NCBI RefSeq assembly: GCF_025148785.1
Contig: NZ_CP102271.1
Location: 813,569-877,568 of the forward strand
Origin: Catenibacterium mitsuokai
Lineage (GTDB): Bacteria; Bacillota_I; Bacilli_A; Erysipelotrichales; Coprobacillaceae
Direction of reading: 5' to 3'
Length of the DNA stretch: 64,000 nucleotides
How positions within the stretch are numbered: position 1 is the first letter of the stretch; every line of letters starts with the position of its first letter. The translations under genes were made by a program, and so were the position numbers. This document shows positions 53,205 to 64,000 of this stretch, one piece after another. Under the pieces are notes generated by a model, which saw only the letters and a program-made list of their open reading frames with translations, was not told where the DNA came from and did no database searches.

Positions 53205-54926
53205 TTATCCTTCAATACCAGTTTCAGCTTTAACTAAATCAACAACTTCTTCCATTGTAGAAAGTTCAGTAGTTGCCTTTTCAGCTAACTTCTTAGAATC
53301 TTCATAAGATAATTCTCTGATACGTTTTCTCTGAGCAAGAATTGAAGTTGCAGACATTGAGAATTCGTCAAGTCCTAAACCAAGTAGTAATGGTGCAGCA
53401 AGAGCTTCGCCTGCCATTTCACCACACATACCAGTCCATTTACCTTCTCTATGAGAAGCATCAATTGTGTTCTTAACTAATCTTAAGATTGATGGGTTGA
53501 ATGGCTGATATAAGTAGTTGATTGTAGATGACATACGGTCAGCAGCGAAAGTGTACTGGATTAAGTCATTTGTACCGATTGAGAAGAAATCTACAACCTT
53601 AGCGAACTGATCAGCAAGAACAGCAGCAGCTGGGATTTCAATCATGATACCAACTTCGATTGAATCAGAAACTTTAACACCTTCAGCAACTAACTTAGCC
53701 TTTTCATCTAATAAGATTGCCTTAGCCTTGTTGAATTCTCCAACAGTTGCAATCATAGGGAACATGATCTTAAGATCACCATAAACTGAAGCACGAAGTA
53801 ATGCTCTTAACTGAGTTCTGAATACTTCTTCTCTCTGGAAGCAAAGACGAATAGCACGAACACCTAAGAATGGGTTCATTTCTTCAGGAACTGGAAGAGC
53901 CTTTAACTTCTTGTCTCCACCGATATCCATTGTTCTAACAACAACTGGACCATTTACGTTTTCAAGTACTGTCTTATAAGCTTCATACTGTGAATCTTCT
54001 GTTGGAAGTTCATCTGATTCCATATATAAGAATTCAGTTCTGAATAAACCAACACCTTCAGCACCATTCTGCTTAATAGCTTCGATATCATTTGGAGAAC
54101 CGATGTTAGCTACTAATAATACTTTATGACCATCAGTAGATACTGATTCAGCAGTCTTTAATGTCTTAAGTTCTGCTTTGTAGTCTTCGAATTCTTTTCT
54201 CTTAGCTTTATAAGTAGTAACTGTTTCTTCATCAGGGTTAACAAATACATCACCTGTTAAACCATCAAGAACAACCATGTCACCATCATTGACAGTTTCA
54301 GTAATAACGTTAGTTGCTACAACTGCTGGAATTTCCATAAATCTAGCTAGGATAGCAGAGTGAGAAGTTCTACCACCGATATCAGTGATGAAACCACGAA
54401 CTAAGTTCTTATTTAACTGAGCTGTATCAGAAGGAGTTAAATCATGAGCGATGATTACAACTTCTTCATCAATTAAAGCAGGGTTAGGTAAAGACTTACC
54501 TAATAAGTTAGCTTTTAAACGAGTAGTTACATCTCTAACGTCAGCTGCTCTTTCTTTGAAATATGCATCATCCATAGATGAGAACATAGTAATGAATAAA
54601 TTAGCTACATCTTCTAATGCTGCTGGAGCACATAACTTTTCATCATTGATCTTAGCTTCAACCTGTGACTGAAGTTCTGGATCTTCAAGAATCTGAGCAT
54701 GAGCATCAAATACTGCTGCTTCTTCTTCAGATAAGTTTTTAGTAGCTGCTTCCTTAATTGCAGCGATTTCAAGTTTAACGGCTGCAACGCTCTTGTTATA
54801 TAAAGCAATTTCAGCTTCAGTGTCTTCAACTGTAGTACGTGTTACAGTTAAATCTGGCATATCTAATTTATATGCTTTAGCAATGGCATAACCACTAGAT
54901 GCCGCAATACCTTTTACATTTGTCAT
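53205..54926 (-). CDS. ptsI: PTS enzyme I (phosphoenolpyruvate--protein phosphotransferase)
   Basis: A 573-residue cytosolic enzyme that takes phosphate from PEP and passes it to HPr for all PTS sugars. N-terminal [18 protein letters not shown]. The phosphorylated His lies in [22 protein letters not shown]-binding motifs follow: [27 protein letters not shown] and the active-site Cys in GMCGEMAGE. Complete. No ptsH lies beside it, so HPr must be encoded elsewhere. AGGTAGG precedes ATG. Confidence 0.96.
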   Translation of the reverse strand: MTNVKGIAASSGYAIAKAYKLDMPDLTVTRTTVEDTEAEIALYNKSVAAVKLEIAAIKEAATKNLSEEEAAVFDAHAQILEDPELQSQVEAKINDEKLCAPAALEDVANLFITMFSSMDDAYFKERAADVRDVTTRLKANLLGKSLPNPALIDEEVVIIAHDLTPSDTAQLNKNLVRGFITDIGGRTSHSAILARFMEIPAVVATNVITETVNDGDMVVLDGLTGDVFVNPDEETVTTYKAKRKEFEDYKAELKTLKTAESVSTDGHKVLLVANIGSPNDIEAIKQNGAEGVGLFRTEFLYMESDELPTEDSQYEAYKTVLENVNGPVVVRTMDIGGDKKLKALPVPEEMNPFLGVRAIRLCFQREEVFRTQLRALLRASVYGDLKIMFPMIATVGEFNKAKAILLDEKAKLVAEGVKVSDSIEVGIMIEIPAAAVLADQFAKVVDFFSIGTNDLIQYTFAADRMSSTINYLYQPFNPSILRLVKNTIDASHREGKWTGMCGEMAGEALAAPLLLGLGLDEFSMSATSILAQRKRIRELSYEDSKKLAEKATTELSTMEEVVDLVKAETGIEG

Positions 54927-55292
54927 TTTTGACCTACCTCCATATACTCCATATTTTACAATAAAAGGGGTACAAAATAAAGGAAAGAAGCTCTTTCATA
55001 TATATTTTTTTGACAAATTTACACAATTTTGAGGGTATAAATTAATCTAACTCTTTCTATATATACCTACAAGTGTTGAAAGAAGCCAATTAGGGACATT
55101 TTTTCACTATTTTAATAGTGAAAAATAGATGTATTCTAGTTACCATATAATTCTTTAACTACTGTTTCGCTATCAGATAATTTATACCAATATATTTTAA
55201 AATAAATAAAGAAAATTTCACAATATGAAAATATTGCTTTACAAATAGGAATAACGAGTATAATATAGAAGTGTAAACAGGAGGATAATAAT
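54927..55292. promoter_or_regulatory. Divergent ptsI/nagB regulatory region with palindromes
   Basis: 366 bases without a gene. A perfect 24-bp palindrome TTTTCACTATT/AATAGTGAAAA with a two-base centre lies at 55101-55124. A near-palindrome ATTTCACAATATGAAAAT lies at 55215-55232, and TATAAT at 55259-55264 serves nagB. The TTTCAC...GTGAAA style recurs upstream of the GH1 gene at 61.63 kb. Regulator unknown. Confidence 0.5.
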
Positions 55293-56024
55293 ATGAAAGT
55301 TATTGTTACTAAAGATTATGAAGAAGCAAGTCAGAAAGCAGCAGAAATCATGCTTGACGTTATCAAAAATAAACCAAACGCAAACCTTGGTCTTGCAACA
55401 GGTTCTACACCAATCCGTCTTTATGAATTAATGAGAGAAGATCATAAGACTAATGGAACAAGCTACAAAGATATCAAGTCATTCAACCTTGATGAATACT
55501 ATGGTTTAGCACAGGATCATCCACAGAGCTATTACTATTTCATGTGCCATCAGTTATTCAATGAATTAGATATCGATAAGAATAATATCAATGTTCCTAA
55601 GGGTAAGGGTTCAATCGAAGAAGTTTGTGATGAATACAATGCATTATTAGCTGAAAATCCAAGAGATATCCAGTTATTAGGAATAGGCTCTAATGGACAT
55701 GTTGGTTTCAATGAACCAGGTACATCATTTGATTCAGTGACTCACTACATTGCATTAAAGCAGAGCACAATCGAAGACAATGCTAAGTTATTCTTCAATG
55801 GTGATTTAAGTGCTGTTCCTACTCATGCAATCACTATGGGTATTTCTAATATCATGGAAGCTAAGAAGGTATTATTAATTGCGACTGGTGAAAGAAAAGC
55901 TAAAGCAGTTAAAGGCTTAGTTGAAGGACCAGTGACAGAAGATCTACCAGCTTCTATTCTTCAGAAACATGAAGATGCAATCATCATCGTTGATGAAGCA
56001 GCTGCATCATTATTATCTAAATAA
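55293..56024 (+). CDS. nagB: Glucosamine-6-phosphate deaminase
   Basis: A 243-residue enzyme that converts GlcN-6-P to Fru-6-P and ammonia, the reverse of the GlmS step at 15.3 kb. N-terminal MKVIVTKDYEEASQKAAEIM, then LGLATGSTPIRLYELM, then FNLDEYYGL and LLGIGSNGHVGFNEPGTSF with the catalytic acidic residues. Complete. AGGAGG precedes ATG. No nagA is adjacent. A terminator follows. Confidence 0.97.
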   Translation: MKVIVTKDYEEASQKAAEIMLDVIKNKPNANLGLATGSTPIRLYELMREDHKTNGTSYKDIKSFNLDEYYGLAQDHPQSYYYFMCHQLFNELDIDKNNINVPKGKGSIEEVCDEYNALLAENPRDIQLLGIGSNGHVGFNEPGTSFDSVTHYIALKQSTIEDNAKLFFNGDLSAVPTHAITMGISNIMEAKKVLLIATGERKAKAVKGLVEGPVTEDLPASILQKHEDAIIIVDEAAASLLSK

Positions 56025-56030
56025 TTTCTT

Positions 56031-56056
56031 AAGGCGCTTAAGGCGCCTTTTTTTTA
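56031..56056 (+). terminator. Terminator of nagB
   Basis: Stem AAGGCGC/GCGCCTT, five-base loop, followed by eight or more T. Confidence 0.9.
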
Positions 56057-56082
56057 TGCTATAATTTTTTTGAGGTGATTTC

Positions 56083-57279
56083 ATGAAAGCGATGAATAAA
56101 GAAAATCCAAAATATAATGACTGCATAGAAAGAAAGTCACAGTTATATGAAAGACAGGGGGATTTTAGAACACCTTTTATGAGAGATTATAATCGTATAA
56201 TATTCACTACAGCCTATAGACGCTTAAAACATAAGACACAGGTCTTTTTTGCACCTGATAATGATCATATATGTACACGTGCTGAGCATGTGAATCTAGT
56301 AGAATCTATTAGCTATACAATCGCTTATCAATTAGATCTTAATACTGAACTTACACGTGCTATCAGTGCTGGACATGATTTAGGACATGCCCCTTTTGGC
56401 CATGGAGGAGAAAAGATTCTATCTTCTTTGTCTATAAAACATGGTTTAGAACCTTTCTGGCATGAAAAGAATAGCCTTCACTTAATAGATGATTTATGTT
56501 TATTAGAGGATGATCAACATATTGAACATAATCTTGATCTCACCTATGCAGTGAGAGATGGCATTATAGCCCATTGTGGCGAAGTGAATCAAAGAAGAAT
56601 TAAACCTAGAGATGAAAAAATCGATTTAAAAGACTTTAAATCACCAGGACTCTATCAACCTTATACTCTAGAAGGGTGTGTCGTAAAAATCAGTGATAAG
56701 ATAGCTTATCTGGCAAGAGATATAGAGGATGCATGGAACTTACATATACTTAATGAAGAAGATATGAAAAGCTTAATAGAAGAAATTAATACAGTTGTTC
56801 CAGGTTTGTTTAAAGCAATCAATAATGGAACAGTGGTCAATTACTTTATTCAAGATGTGATTCATAATAGTACGGAGGAATATATTGGTTTATCTGATGA
56901 AGCTTTTGAAATCATGAAGATATTTATGAAGTTTAATTATCAAAAGATCTATGAAATAAAGAAGGTTAAGATTCATACGCAATATGTACAATTGATTCTA
57001 GAGAGTCTCTTTTCTTTCTTATATGAGTATGGACAACATGAAAATTTTGTTTTAGACTTAAAAAAAGATGCAGAACGTTATCCACTCATTATTAATCATT
57101 ATATTAAATGGTTGATACGCTATAGTACTTTACTTCATGATGAACGTTATCAAAACCATATTGTTTATGACTTTGAGAATGATTCACGTGCTTTAGAAAA
57201 GAGTATTATTGATTATTTATCAGGGATGACAGATCATTTTATTATTGATGCATTTGATGAATTACTTGCATATAGATAG
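56083..57279 (+). CDS. dgt: dGTPase-like deoxynucleotide triphosphohydrolase (HD domain)
   Basis: A 398-residue HD-domain enzyme expected to hydrolyse dGTP to deoxyguanosine and triphosphate. N-terminal [20 protein letters not shown]. The metal site follows as [11 protein letters not shown] and [20 protein letters not shown] (H...HD), with the last Asp in [16 protein letters not shown]. It belongs to the deoxyguanosinetriphosphate triphosphohydrolase-like group. Two Met codons lie near the start; ATG 56083 follows GAGGTGA. metA starts 11 bases later. Confidence 0.92.
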   Translation: MKAMNKENPKYNDCIERKSQLYERQGDFRTPFMRDYNRIIFTTAYRRLKHKTQVFFAPDNDHICTRAEHVNLVESISYTIAYQLDLNTELTRAISAGHDLGHAPFGHGGEKILSSLSIKHGLEPFWHEKNSLHLIDDLCLLEDDQHIEHNLDLTYAVRDGIIAHCGEVNQRRIKPRDEKIDLKDFKSPGLYQPYTLEGCVVKISDKIAYLARDIEDAWNLHILNEEDMKSLIEEINTVVPGLFKAINNGTVVNYFIQDVIHNSTEEYIGLSDEAFEIMKIFMKFNYQKIYEIKKVKIHTQYVQLILESLFSFLYEYGQHENFVLDLKKDAERYPLIINHYIKWLIRYSTLLHDERYQNHIVYDFENDSRALEKSIIDYLSGMTDHFIIDAFDELLAYR

Positions 57280-57290
57280 GGGGAATTTTT

Positions 57291-58229
57291 ATGCCAATTA
57301 ATATACCAGATGATTTACCAGCATATAAAGTTTTAACGGCTGAAAACATCTTTGTGATGAACCAGACGCGTGCGACTACGCAGCGTATTAGACCTTTAAA
57401 AATCTTGATTGTAAATATCATGCCTTTAAAGATTACAACTGAAACACAATTATTAAGACTATTATCTAACACACCATTACAGCTAGAAGTCGAACTTATT
57501 CATATGTCTACTCATGATTCTAAGAATGTCCCTAAGGAACACTTATTGACATTCTATAAGACATTTAAGGATATCAAGGAGAATTCTTATGATGGTATGA
57601 TTATTACAGGTGCTCCTGTAGAACAGATGCCCTTTGAGGAGGTAGACTATTGGAATGAATTAAGTGAGATCTTTGAATGGGCTAAGACACATGTTTTTAG
57701 TTCTTTCTTTATCTGCTGGGCTTCACAGGCTGCTTTACATTATTATTATGATATTGATAAGTACTTATTGAAGCATAAGCTTACTGGTGTCTATCGTCAT
57801 CATACTAATCAAAGAAAGATGAGAAGAAAGATTTTAAGAGGTTTTGATTATCAGTTCTATGCACCACATTCACGTTATACAACTGTATTAAAAGAAGACA
57901 TCTCAAGTAATCCAAATCTTGATATACTTGCAGAAAGTGATGATGCAGGTGTCTATTTAGTGGCTTCTAAGGATGGTTCTCAGTTCTTTGTGACAGGACA
58001 TCCTGAATATGATCCAGATACATTAGATAAAGAATATAAGCGTGACAAAGAGAAACCAGGTGTTATTGCAGAACTACCTAAAAACTATTATCTTGATGAT
58101 GATCCATCTCAGGAAATACAAGTAAAATGGCGTTCACATGCCTATCTCTTATTCTCTAACTGGTTGAACTATTATGTTTACCAGGAAACGCCATATGATC
58201 TAAGTGATCTTCATGAACGTAAGAAATAA
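57291..58229 (+). CDS. metA: Homoserine O-acetyltransferase (MetA family)
   Basis: A 312-residue enzyme that activates homoserine for methionine synthesis. The catalytic Cys142 lies in [11 protein letters not shown], and His and Glu in VTGHPEYD. Residue 111 is Glu ([15 protein letters not shown]), which in this family goes with acetyl-CoA rather than succinyl-CoA use (Gly in E. coli). So the product is probably O-acetylhomoserine although the fold is the HTS type. AGGGGG precedes ATG. A terminator follows. Confidence 0.95.
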   Translation: MPINIPDDLPAYKVLTAENIFVMNQTRATTQRIRPLKILIVNIMPLKITTETQLLRLLSNTPLQLEVELIHMSTHDSKNVPKEHLLTFYKTFKDIKENSYDGMIITGAPVEQMPFEEVDYWNELSEIFEWAKTHVFSSFFICWASQAALHYYYDIDKYLLKHKLTGVYRHHTNQRKMRRKILRGFDYQFYAPHSRYTTVLKEDISSNPNLDILAESDDAGVYLVASKDGSQFFVTGHPEYDPDTLDKEYKRDKEKPGVIAELPKNYYLDDDPSQEIQVKWRSHAYLLFSNWLNYYVYQETPYDLSDLHERKK

Positions 58230-58254
58230 GCCATCTTTCTAGGTGGCTTTTTAT
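58228..58254 (+). terminator. Terminator of metA
   Basis: Stem AGCCATC/GGTGGCT with one G-T pair, six-base loop, five T. Confidence 0.75.
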
Positions 58255-58270
58255 GGTAGGAGGTGATTTT

Positions 58271-59290
58271 GTGGTATTTATTCCACTCATTATATTATTG
58301 ATTTTGTATTTCATGTATTGCATGCTTATGCGTTATGAATCACGTACCTTATGGAGCGGTGTGGGGTTCTTTGGTCTTTCCATGATGACTATTATTACAG
58401 CATTCTTCTATGTGTTCTACTATTCTGAAACAATAACTCATTATCCACTTATTATGGATATAGGGGTTCTATTAGCCGTTGTTGCAATACTGGTTATCCT
58501 ATTTTTTCCACTTGCAACTATTATTATGTTCTTTGTAGAAGGAATTAAAGTCATTAAACATGGAGGATTGAAATTGACTAATCTTCTTTCTTTAGGATTT
58601 GCGATAGGATTATTTGTTTATCTATTTGTAGGACCAATCTTTTTTAAGTCTTCTAATAAAATAATGACAGTTCTCTATGCAATCATATCATTTACGGTTT
58701 TCTATTTCTTATCCGTTCTTGCTAGCTATTGCCTTTCTGCTTTCCTAAATACGTTTCACTTATTCAAAAAAAGGAAACTGGATTATATAATAGTATTAGG
58801 AGCAGGCATCAAAGGAGAACAGGTGACTCCATTACTTGCAAGTAGAATTGATAAGGGAATAGAAATCTTAAAAAAGAATCCCAAAGCCTTACTCATCATG
58901 TCTGGAGGACAAGGCAAGGGAGAAGATATTCCTGAAGGAGAAGCCATGGCACGCTATGCCATCAACAAAGGGATTGATGAGAGTAAGATACTCATTGAAA
59001 ACAAGTCGACAAATACAAAAGAAAACCTCTTATTCTCATCAAAACTTATGACTAAAGAGTCTCCACGAGTTGGACTTGTAACAACGTCTTATCATGTTTT
59101 CAGAGCCTTGATACTTGCAAAAAATTTAGGAATTAGATGTATTGGCTTTGGTTCAGTCACTAAATGGTATTTTACATTAAATGCTTTGATTAGAGAATTC
59201 ATGGGCTACTTAAGCATGACATGGAAGAAGCATAGTATTGTGATTATTCTCTACAGTATATTTATTATTATTTTTTCAATTGTGAGGTAA
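58271..59290 (+). CDS. YdcF/DUF218-like membrane protein
   Basis: About 339 residues. GTG at 58271 follows AGGAGGTGA; an ATG at 58253 precedes the ribosome site and is rejected. Five or so membrane helices in the first 170 residues are followed by a DUF218 (SanA/ElyC/YdcF) domain: DYIIVLGAGIKGEQVTPLLA, SGGQGKGEDIPEGEAMARYA, NKSTNTKENLLFS and TTSYHVFRALILAK. Relatives act in envelope integrity; the exact role is unknown. It is translationally close to the next gene. Confidence 0.88.
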   Translation: MVFIPLIILLILYFMYCMLMRYESRTLWSGVGFFGLSMMTIITAFFYVFYYSETITHYPLIMDIGVLLAVVAILVILFFPLATIIMFFVEGIKVIKHGGLKLTNLLSLGFAIGLFVYLFVGPIFFKSSNKIMTVLYAIISFTVFYFLSVLASYCLSAFLNTFHLFKKRKLDYIIVLGAGIKGEQVTPLLASRIDKGIEILKKNPKALLIMSGGQGKGEDIPEGEAMARYAINKGIDESKILIENKSTNTKENLLFSSKLMTKESPRVGLVTTSYHVFRALILAKNLGIRCIGFGSVTKWYFTLNALIREFMGYLSMTWKKHSIVIILYSIFIIIFSIVR

Positions 59291-59296
59291 ATGATT

Positions 59297-59782
59297 ATGG
59301 GTGCATTAAGTGTATTTTTTCTAATGGGTATATTGTCTACGTTGTTTCTTATCTTTGTATCTCTATTCATAGGGATACTCTGTACTTATGTAGTAGGTTA
59401 TCTTTTTGAAGGATTCCTTGTTTCTTCATTATTAGATACTAAACACTATCGTGGCTGGATTCCTTTCTATAATAAATATTTACTAGGAAATATCACAGGA
59501 GATCATGTGCTCGGCATTATATCTTCTATTTGTGCATTTCCTGTATTAATCATTGGATATGTTTTATTTGTGATGGACGAATTAAACTATCTTTTATTTG
59601 TTGTGTTTCTAGTAATATTAATTATTGGTTTTATTGTCGATCATATTATTGCTTATCACTTCTTATCTAAAAGATGTAAATATGCATCATGGCTTATTGT
59701 ATTAAGTGTTTTCTCTTGTGGATTCCTTCGTCCTATTATCTTGTTTATCACGAAAAATTATAATCAAGTAAGTAAATCTTAA
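59297..59782 (+). CDS. DUF5684-like four-helix membrane protein
   Basis: About 161 residues. ATG 59297 is preferred to ATG 59291 because GAGG lies nine bases upstream. Four hydrophobic helices are present, with the short motif HYRGWIPFYNKYLLGNITG after helix 2, as in DUF5684 proteins (GWxxxIPxYN). Function unknown. It begins right after the YdcF-like gene and may be co-transcribed with it. Confidence 0.75.
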   Translation: MGALSVFFLMGILSTLFLIFVSLFIGILCTYVVGYLFEGFLVSSLLDTKHYRGWIPFYNKYLLGNITGDHVLGIISSICAFPVLIIGYVLFVMDELNYLLFVVFLVILIIGFIVDHIIAYHFLSKRCKYASWLIVLSVFSCGFLRPIILFITKNYNQVSKS

Positions 59783-59852
59783 TATTTTTGTAAGGAAATT
59801 GAGATGTTTCTTTTCAACATTTCACGATATAACTATTGTGAGGTGAAAAGAA

Positions 59853-60506
59853 ATGCGATTATTCAAGAAATGTCTTTTAGTTCTAGGAATTCTATTACTC
59901 ATATTATCAGGATATATTATATTTCGTTCAGATACTTTTATAGATGATTCTTCTACAAATCATGGCTGGAATCTTATGCTTGTGAATCATACAAATAGAA
60001 TACCAGATAACTATAAGGTGATTCTTACAAAGCTAGATAATGGGAAAGAAGTAGATTCACGTATTGTGCCTGAATTATCACAAATGTTTAGAGCTGCAAG
60101 AAAAGATGATATTTATATGCAGGTGAATGAAGGATATCGATCATCTCATTCACAACAGAAGATCTTAGATAATCGTACAGATTATTATAAGAGTAAAGGG
60201 TTATTTACGATTCTTGCAAGAAGATATGCATTAAATTATGTGGCAGCCCCAGGTACAAGCGAACATCAATTAGGACTTGCAGTGGATATAGTAGGGGATA
60301 ACCGTTACACAACCAATCAGTCTGCTTATAGATGGTTAGAAAAAAATGCATATAAATATGGTTTTGTGAAACGTTATCCTAAGAGTAAAACTTCTATAAC
60401 ACATATTAAGCATGAACCATGGCATTATCGTTATGTAGGTAAGAAAGCTGCCTTAAAGATGCATCAAAAGAATCTATGTTTCGAAGAGTATGTCGAGAGT
60501 CTATAA
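59853..60506 (+). CDS. D-alanyl-D-alanine carboxypeptidase, VanY family (M15B)
   Basis: A 217-residue membrane-anchored peptidase. N-terminal helix CLLVLGILLLILSGYIIF (residues 7-24). The zinc site is SEHQLGLAVDIV (HxxxxxxD) plus EPWHYRYVG (ExxWH-type), with the upstream NEGYRSSHSQQ arginine motif. It trims the terminal D-Ala of peptidoglycan stems. GAGGTGAAAAG precedes ATG. No vancomycin-resistance genes are near, so a housekeeping role is likely. Confidence 0.92.
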   Translation: MRLFKKCLLVLGILLLILSGYIIFRSDTFIDDSSTNHGWNLMLVNHTNRIPDNYKVILTKLDNGKEVDSRIVPELSQMFRAARKDDIYMQVNEGYRSSHSQQKILDNRTDYYKSKGLFTILARRYALNYVAAPGTSEHQLGLAVDIVGDNRYTTNQSAYRWLEKNAYKYGFVKRYPKSKTSITHIKHEPWHYRYVGKKAALKMHQKNLCFEEYVESL

Positions 60507-60520
60507 TGGACTCTCTTTTA
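60495..60520 (+). terminator. Terminator of the VanY-like gene
   Basis: Stem GAGAGTC/GACTCTC with loop of seven and TTTT; overlaps the stop codon region. Confidence 0.7.
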
Positions 60521-60554
60521 TTTGTGGTATACACTAATAATTGGAGGTATTTAT

Positions 60555-61592
60555 ATGGATTATATTAAATTACTTGTTGAAGACATTCATTCTGTCACAA
60601 TGGCGACTATTAATAATGAAGGAAAACCAATCACAAGAATCATAGATCTCATGTTGTATGATGAAGAAGGTATCTATTTCTTGACTGCAAGAGGAAAGAG
60701 TTTCTATCAGGAACTCATGGACCAGGAGTATATTTCCTTAACAGGACTTAAAGGAAAAGTATCTTTTAGTTTAAGTGGTAAGGTTAAGAATATTGGGTCT
60801 CATAAACTTGATGAGATCTTCTTAAAGAATACTTATATGCAGTCTATCTATCCAGAAAATACAAGAAAGGCATTGGATGTCTTTTGTTTATATGAAGCAT
60901 CTGGTGAATATTTTGATATCAGTGACCCAGCACATATCAAAAGAGCACCTATTACTATTCATAGTAAAGAACATGGTGCTTATTACACCATCACTGACCG
61001 TTGTATTCATTGTGGCAAATGTGAGACTATTTGTCCTCAACGTTGTATTCATAATGAAGTAATAGATGTTGCACAATGTCTTCATTGTGGGGCCTGTTTA
61101 GAGATATGCCCAGTTCAGGCAATTGAGTTTAAAGGTGTAAAGAAACGTCGTAAGGAAGATGTCTGCTTGATGAATATGTGTATGATCGAAGATCATGAAG
61201 GCCATGTTTTAATACAAAATAAAGTCAATGATTCCTACACAGGTATTACTTTTCCTGGTGGTCATGTAGAAAAAGAAGAAATATTCAAAGATGCTATGAT
61301 TAGAGAAGTGAAAGAAGAAACAGGTCTTACAATTAAGAATCCATACTTATGTGGTTTATATCATTGGTATAAGCATTCTATTCATAATATTATTCTAGTT
61401 TATAAGACAAATGAGTATGAAGGAACGCTTCATTCAAGTGATGAAGGAGAGGTTTATTGGATTGACGAAGAAGATTTTCTTAAACAGCCACTTGCAACAG
61501 GTATGGAGTATGTATGGGATATTGTTCATAAGCAACATCAAGAATGTATTATGTCTAATATGGGAGAACATAAAAGAGGGGATTTATTCTAA
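60555..61592 (+). CDS. Three-domain fusion: PNPOx-like flavin fold, 2x[4Fe-4S] ferredoxin, Nudix hydrolase
   Basis: 345 residues; ATG 60555 lies seven bases after GGAGG, whereas an upstream ORF start at 60522 has none. Residues 1-125 look like the pyridoxamine-phosphate-oxidase-type split barrel (SVTMATINNEGKPITRIIDL, IYFLTARGKSFYQ). Residues 150-190 hold two ferredoxin sites: CIHCGKCETICP and CLHCGACLEICP. Residues 236-258 are a full Nudix box, GHVEKEEIFKDAMIREVKEE plus TGL. The first two parts occur together in gut-bacterial flavoproteins; the added Nudix domain is unusual. No in-frame stop separates them. Function unknown. Confidence 0.85.
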   Translation: MDYIKLLVEDIHSVTMATINNEGKPITRIIDLMLYDEEGIYFLTARGKSFYQELMDQEYISLTGLKGKVSFSLSGKVKNIGSHKLDEIFLKNTYMQSIYPENTRKALDVFCLYEASGEYFDISDPAHIKRAPITIHSKEHGAYYTITDRCIHCGKCETICPQRCIHNEVIDVAQCLHCGACLEICPVQAIEFKGVKKRRKEDVCLMNMCMIEDHEGHVLIQNKVNDSYTGITFPGGHVEKEEIFKDAMIREVKEETGLTIKNPYLCGLYHWYKHSIHNIILVYKTNEYEGTLHSSDEGEVYWIDEEDFLKQPLATGMEYVWDIVHKQHQECIMSNMGEHKRGDLF

Positions 61593-61632
61593 ATAATAAT
61601 AACTTTGAATAATTTTCATATCATGTAAAACG

Positions 61633-61660
61633 TTTTCACATTGTGAAAATTAATTATAAT
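61633..61660 (+). promoter_or_regulatory. Operator palindrome and -10 box upstream of the GH1 gene
   Basis: A perfect palindrome TTTTCACA-T-TGTGAAAA (61633-61649) is followed by TATAAT (61655-61660). A CRE-like half site ACGTTTTCA overlaps its left arm. The layout fits repression by a sugar-responsive regulator, which is not in the window. Confidence 0.55.
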
Positions 61661-61698
61661 GATTTTTATTATGTATATAATACATACAGAAAAGATGA

Positions 61699-63183
<1,485 letters not shown>

Positions 63184-63185
63184 TA

Positions 63186-63226
63186 CAAAAAGACGTAGCT
63201 CATATATATGAGTTACGTCTTTTTTC
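63186..63226. terminator. Terminator between the GH1 gene and thiC
   Basis: Long stem AAAAAGACGTA..CTCAT/ATGAG..TACGTCTTTTT with one G-T pair, flanked by A and T runs. It can serve both convergent genes. Confidence 0.9.
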
Positions 63227-64000
63227 TTATTCATCAAAGATATTTACAATCTCACCATCAAGAATACGGTTCATATTCTTAACGGCACAGAAGTTACCAC
63301 ACATAGAACATGTATCTTCTTTTTCAGGTGCTGCTTCAGCACGATAACGTCTTGCTTTTTCTGGATCAATTGAGTATTTAAATGTTTCTTCCCAGTCCAG
63401 CTTCTTTCTTGCACATGCCATCTTATTATCTAATTCCATGGCACCAGGAATACCCTTCGCTATATCTGCCGCATGTGCTGCAATCTTGGATGCAATAATA
63501 CCTTCTTTAACATCATCTAGATTAGGCAGGCGAAGATGTTCTGCAGGAGTCACATAACATAAGAATGATGCACCATAAGTGGCTGCAATTGCACCACCGA
63601 TGGCAGCAGTAATATGATCATAACCAGGGGCAATATCAGTAACTAAAGGGCCTAATACGTAGAAAGGTGCACCTTTACAGATTGTCTTCTGGATTTCCAT
63701 ATTAGCGGCAATCTGATTTAAAGGCATATGACCAGGACCTTCAATCATCACCTGTACATCTTTATCCCATGCACGCTGTGTTAATTCTCCTAAAGTCACT
63801 AACTCACCAATCTGAGCCACATCAGTTGCATCAGCCAAACATCCAGCACGACATGCATCGCCTAAACTCATAGTAATATCATATTCACGGCAGATATCTA
63901 AGACTTCATCATAATGTTCATAGAATGGATTTTCTTCTCCAGTCATAGCCATCCAGGCAAACATAATAGAACCACCACGAGAAACAATATTCATTAAACG
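63227..64000 (-). CDS. thiC: Phosphomethylpyrimidine synthase ThiC, C-terminal part (cut by window edge)
   Basis: Radical-SAM enzyme that makes the HMP-P pyrimidine of thiamine. The frame is open at the right edge (Arg-Leu-Met-Asn-Ile-Val before SRGGSIM), so its N-terminal part lies beyond base 64000. Visible motifs are [42 protein letters not shown] and the cluster motif CSMCGNFC near the end (CxxCxxxxC). It pairs metabolically with ThiT at 34 kb. Any TPP riboswitch for this gene would be outside the window. Confidence 0.95.
   Translation of the reverse strand, partial: RLMNIVSRGGSIMFAWMAMTGEENPFYEHYDEVLDICREYDITMSLGDACRAGCLADATDVAQIGELVTLGELTQRAWDKDVQVMIEGPGHMPLNQIAANMEIQKTICKGAPFYVLGPLVTDIAPGYDHITAAIGGAIAATYGASFLCYVTPAEHLRLPNLDDVKEGIIASKIAAHAADIAKGIPGAMELDNKMACARKKLDWEETFKYSIDPEKARRYRAEAAPEKEDTCSMCGNFCAVKNMNRILDGEIVNIFDE

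Noticed and set aside
61622..61640. Full CRE (CcpA) site before the GH1 gene
   Set aside because: Only the right half ACGTTTTCA fits; the left half does not match TGWAAR in register. A perfect palindrome overlapping it is a better operator candidate.
61633..61649. Rex operator
   Set aside because: Rex sites have TGTGA on the left and TCACA on the right; here the order is the reverse (TTTTCACA...TGTGAAAA).

Overview
The window looks like a chromosomal segment of a low-G+C Firmicute. A gut Erysipelotrichia-type bacterium is my best guess (inference, no search was run). The reasons are the AT-rich sequence, AGGAGG-type ribosome sites, Firmicute RNA regulators (T-box, glmS ribozyme, TPP riboswitch) and conserved Firmicute gene orders. 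TGA, TAA and TAG all serve as stops, so the standard code applies.

Region 1 (1-10.1 kb) is a housekeeping run: alaS (5' end outside the window), ireB, ruvX, a DUF1292 gene, a lactonase, mltG, an O-methyltransferase, two U32 proteins (tRNA hydroxylation), udk and greA. The order resembles Bacillus alaS-yrzL-yrrK-yrzB and yrrL-yrrM-yrrN-yrrO-udk-greA. A non-autonomous IS200/IS605-like insertion separates udk from greA.

Region 2 (10.3-17.3 kb) is mostly on the minus strand. It holds an amino-acid ABC importer under a T-box whose apparent specifier is UUC (Phe), a TPR plus cold-shock-like protein, and glmS behind a glmS ribozyme.

Region 3 (17.4-32.5 kb) is accessory. It contains an orphan PemK/MazF-like gene, an IS1595-family element with a perfect 8-bp target duplication, azlCD, a run of decayed genes, an IS3-family element nested inside an IS1182-family element, and a secreted pectinesterase. 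The pectinesterase is split by a perfect 29-bp tandem duplication and carries sixteen 22-residue C-terminal repeats. A deleted IS1595 copy follows it.

Region 4 (32.5-53.1 kb) returns to core genes: ackA; TPP riboswitch and thiT; tsaE-tsaB-rimI-tsaD-rex-asnS; a phosphoesterase and an unusual dehydrogenase fusion; folT behind a structured leader; scpAB; a tnpB scar; a pseudouridine synthase; a small ferredoxin; cmk-der; and an amino-acid permease with a UcpA-like SDR.

Region 5 (53.2-64 kb) holds ptsI, nagB, dgt, metA, membrane proteins, a VanY-like peptidase, a flavin-fold/ferredoxin/Nudix fusion, a GH1 phospho-glycosidase and the 3' part of thiC. The sugar genes form a PTS and amino-sugar theme: GlmS makes GlcN-6-P, NagB consumes it, and PtsI powers uptake of sugars such as the GH1 substrate. 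ThiT and ThiC serve thiamine supply. The most unusual signals are the split pectinesterase, the sequence motif shared by the folT leader and the tnpB 3' end, the three-domain fusion at 60.5 kb, and the nested or deleted IS derivatives.
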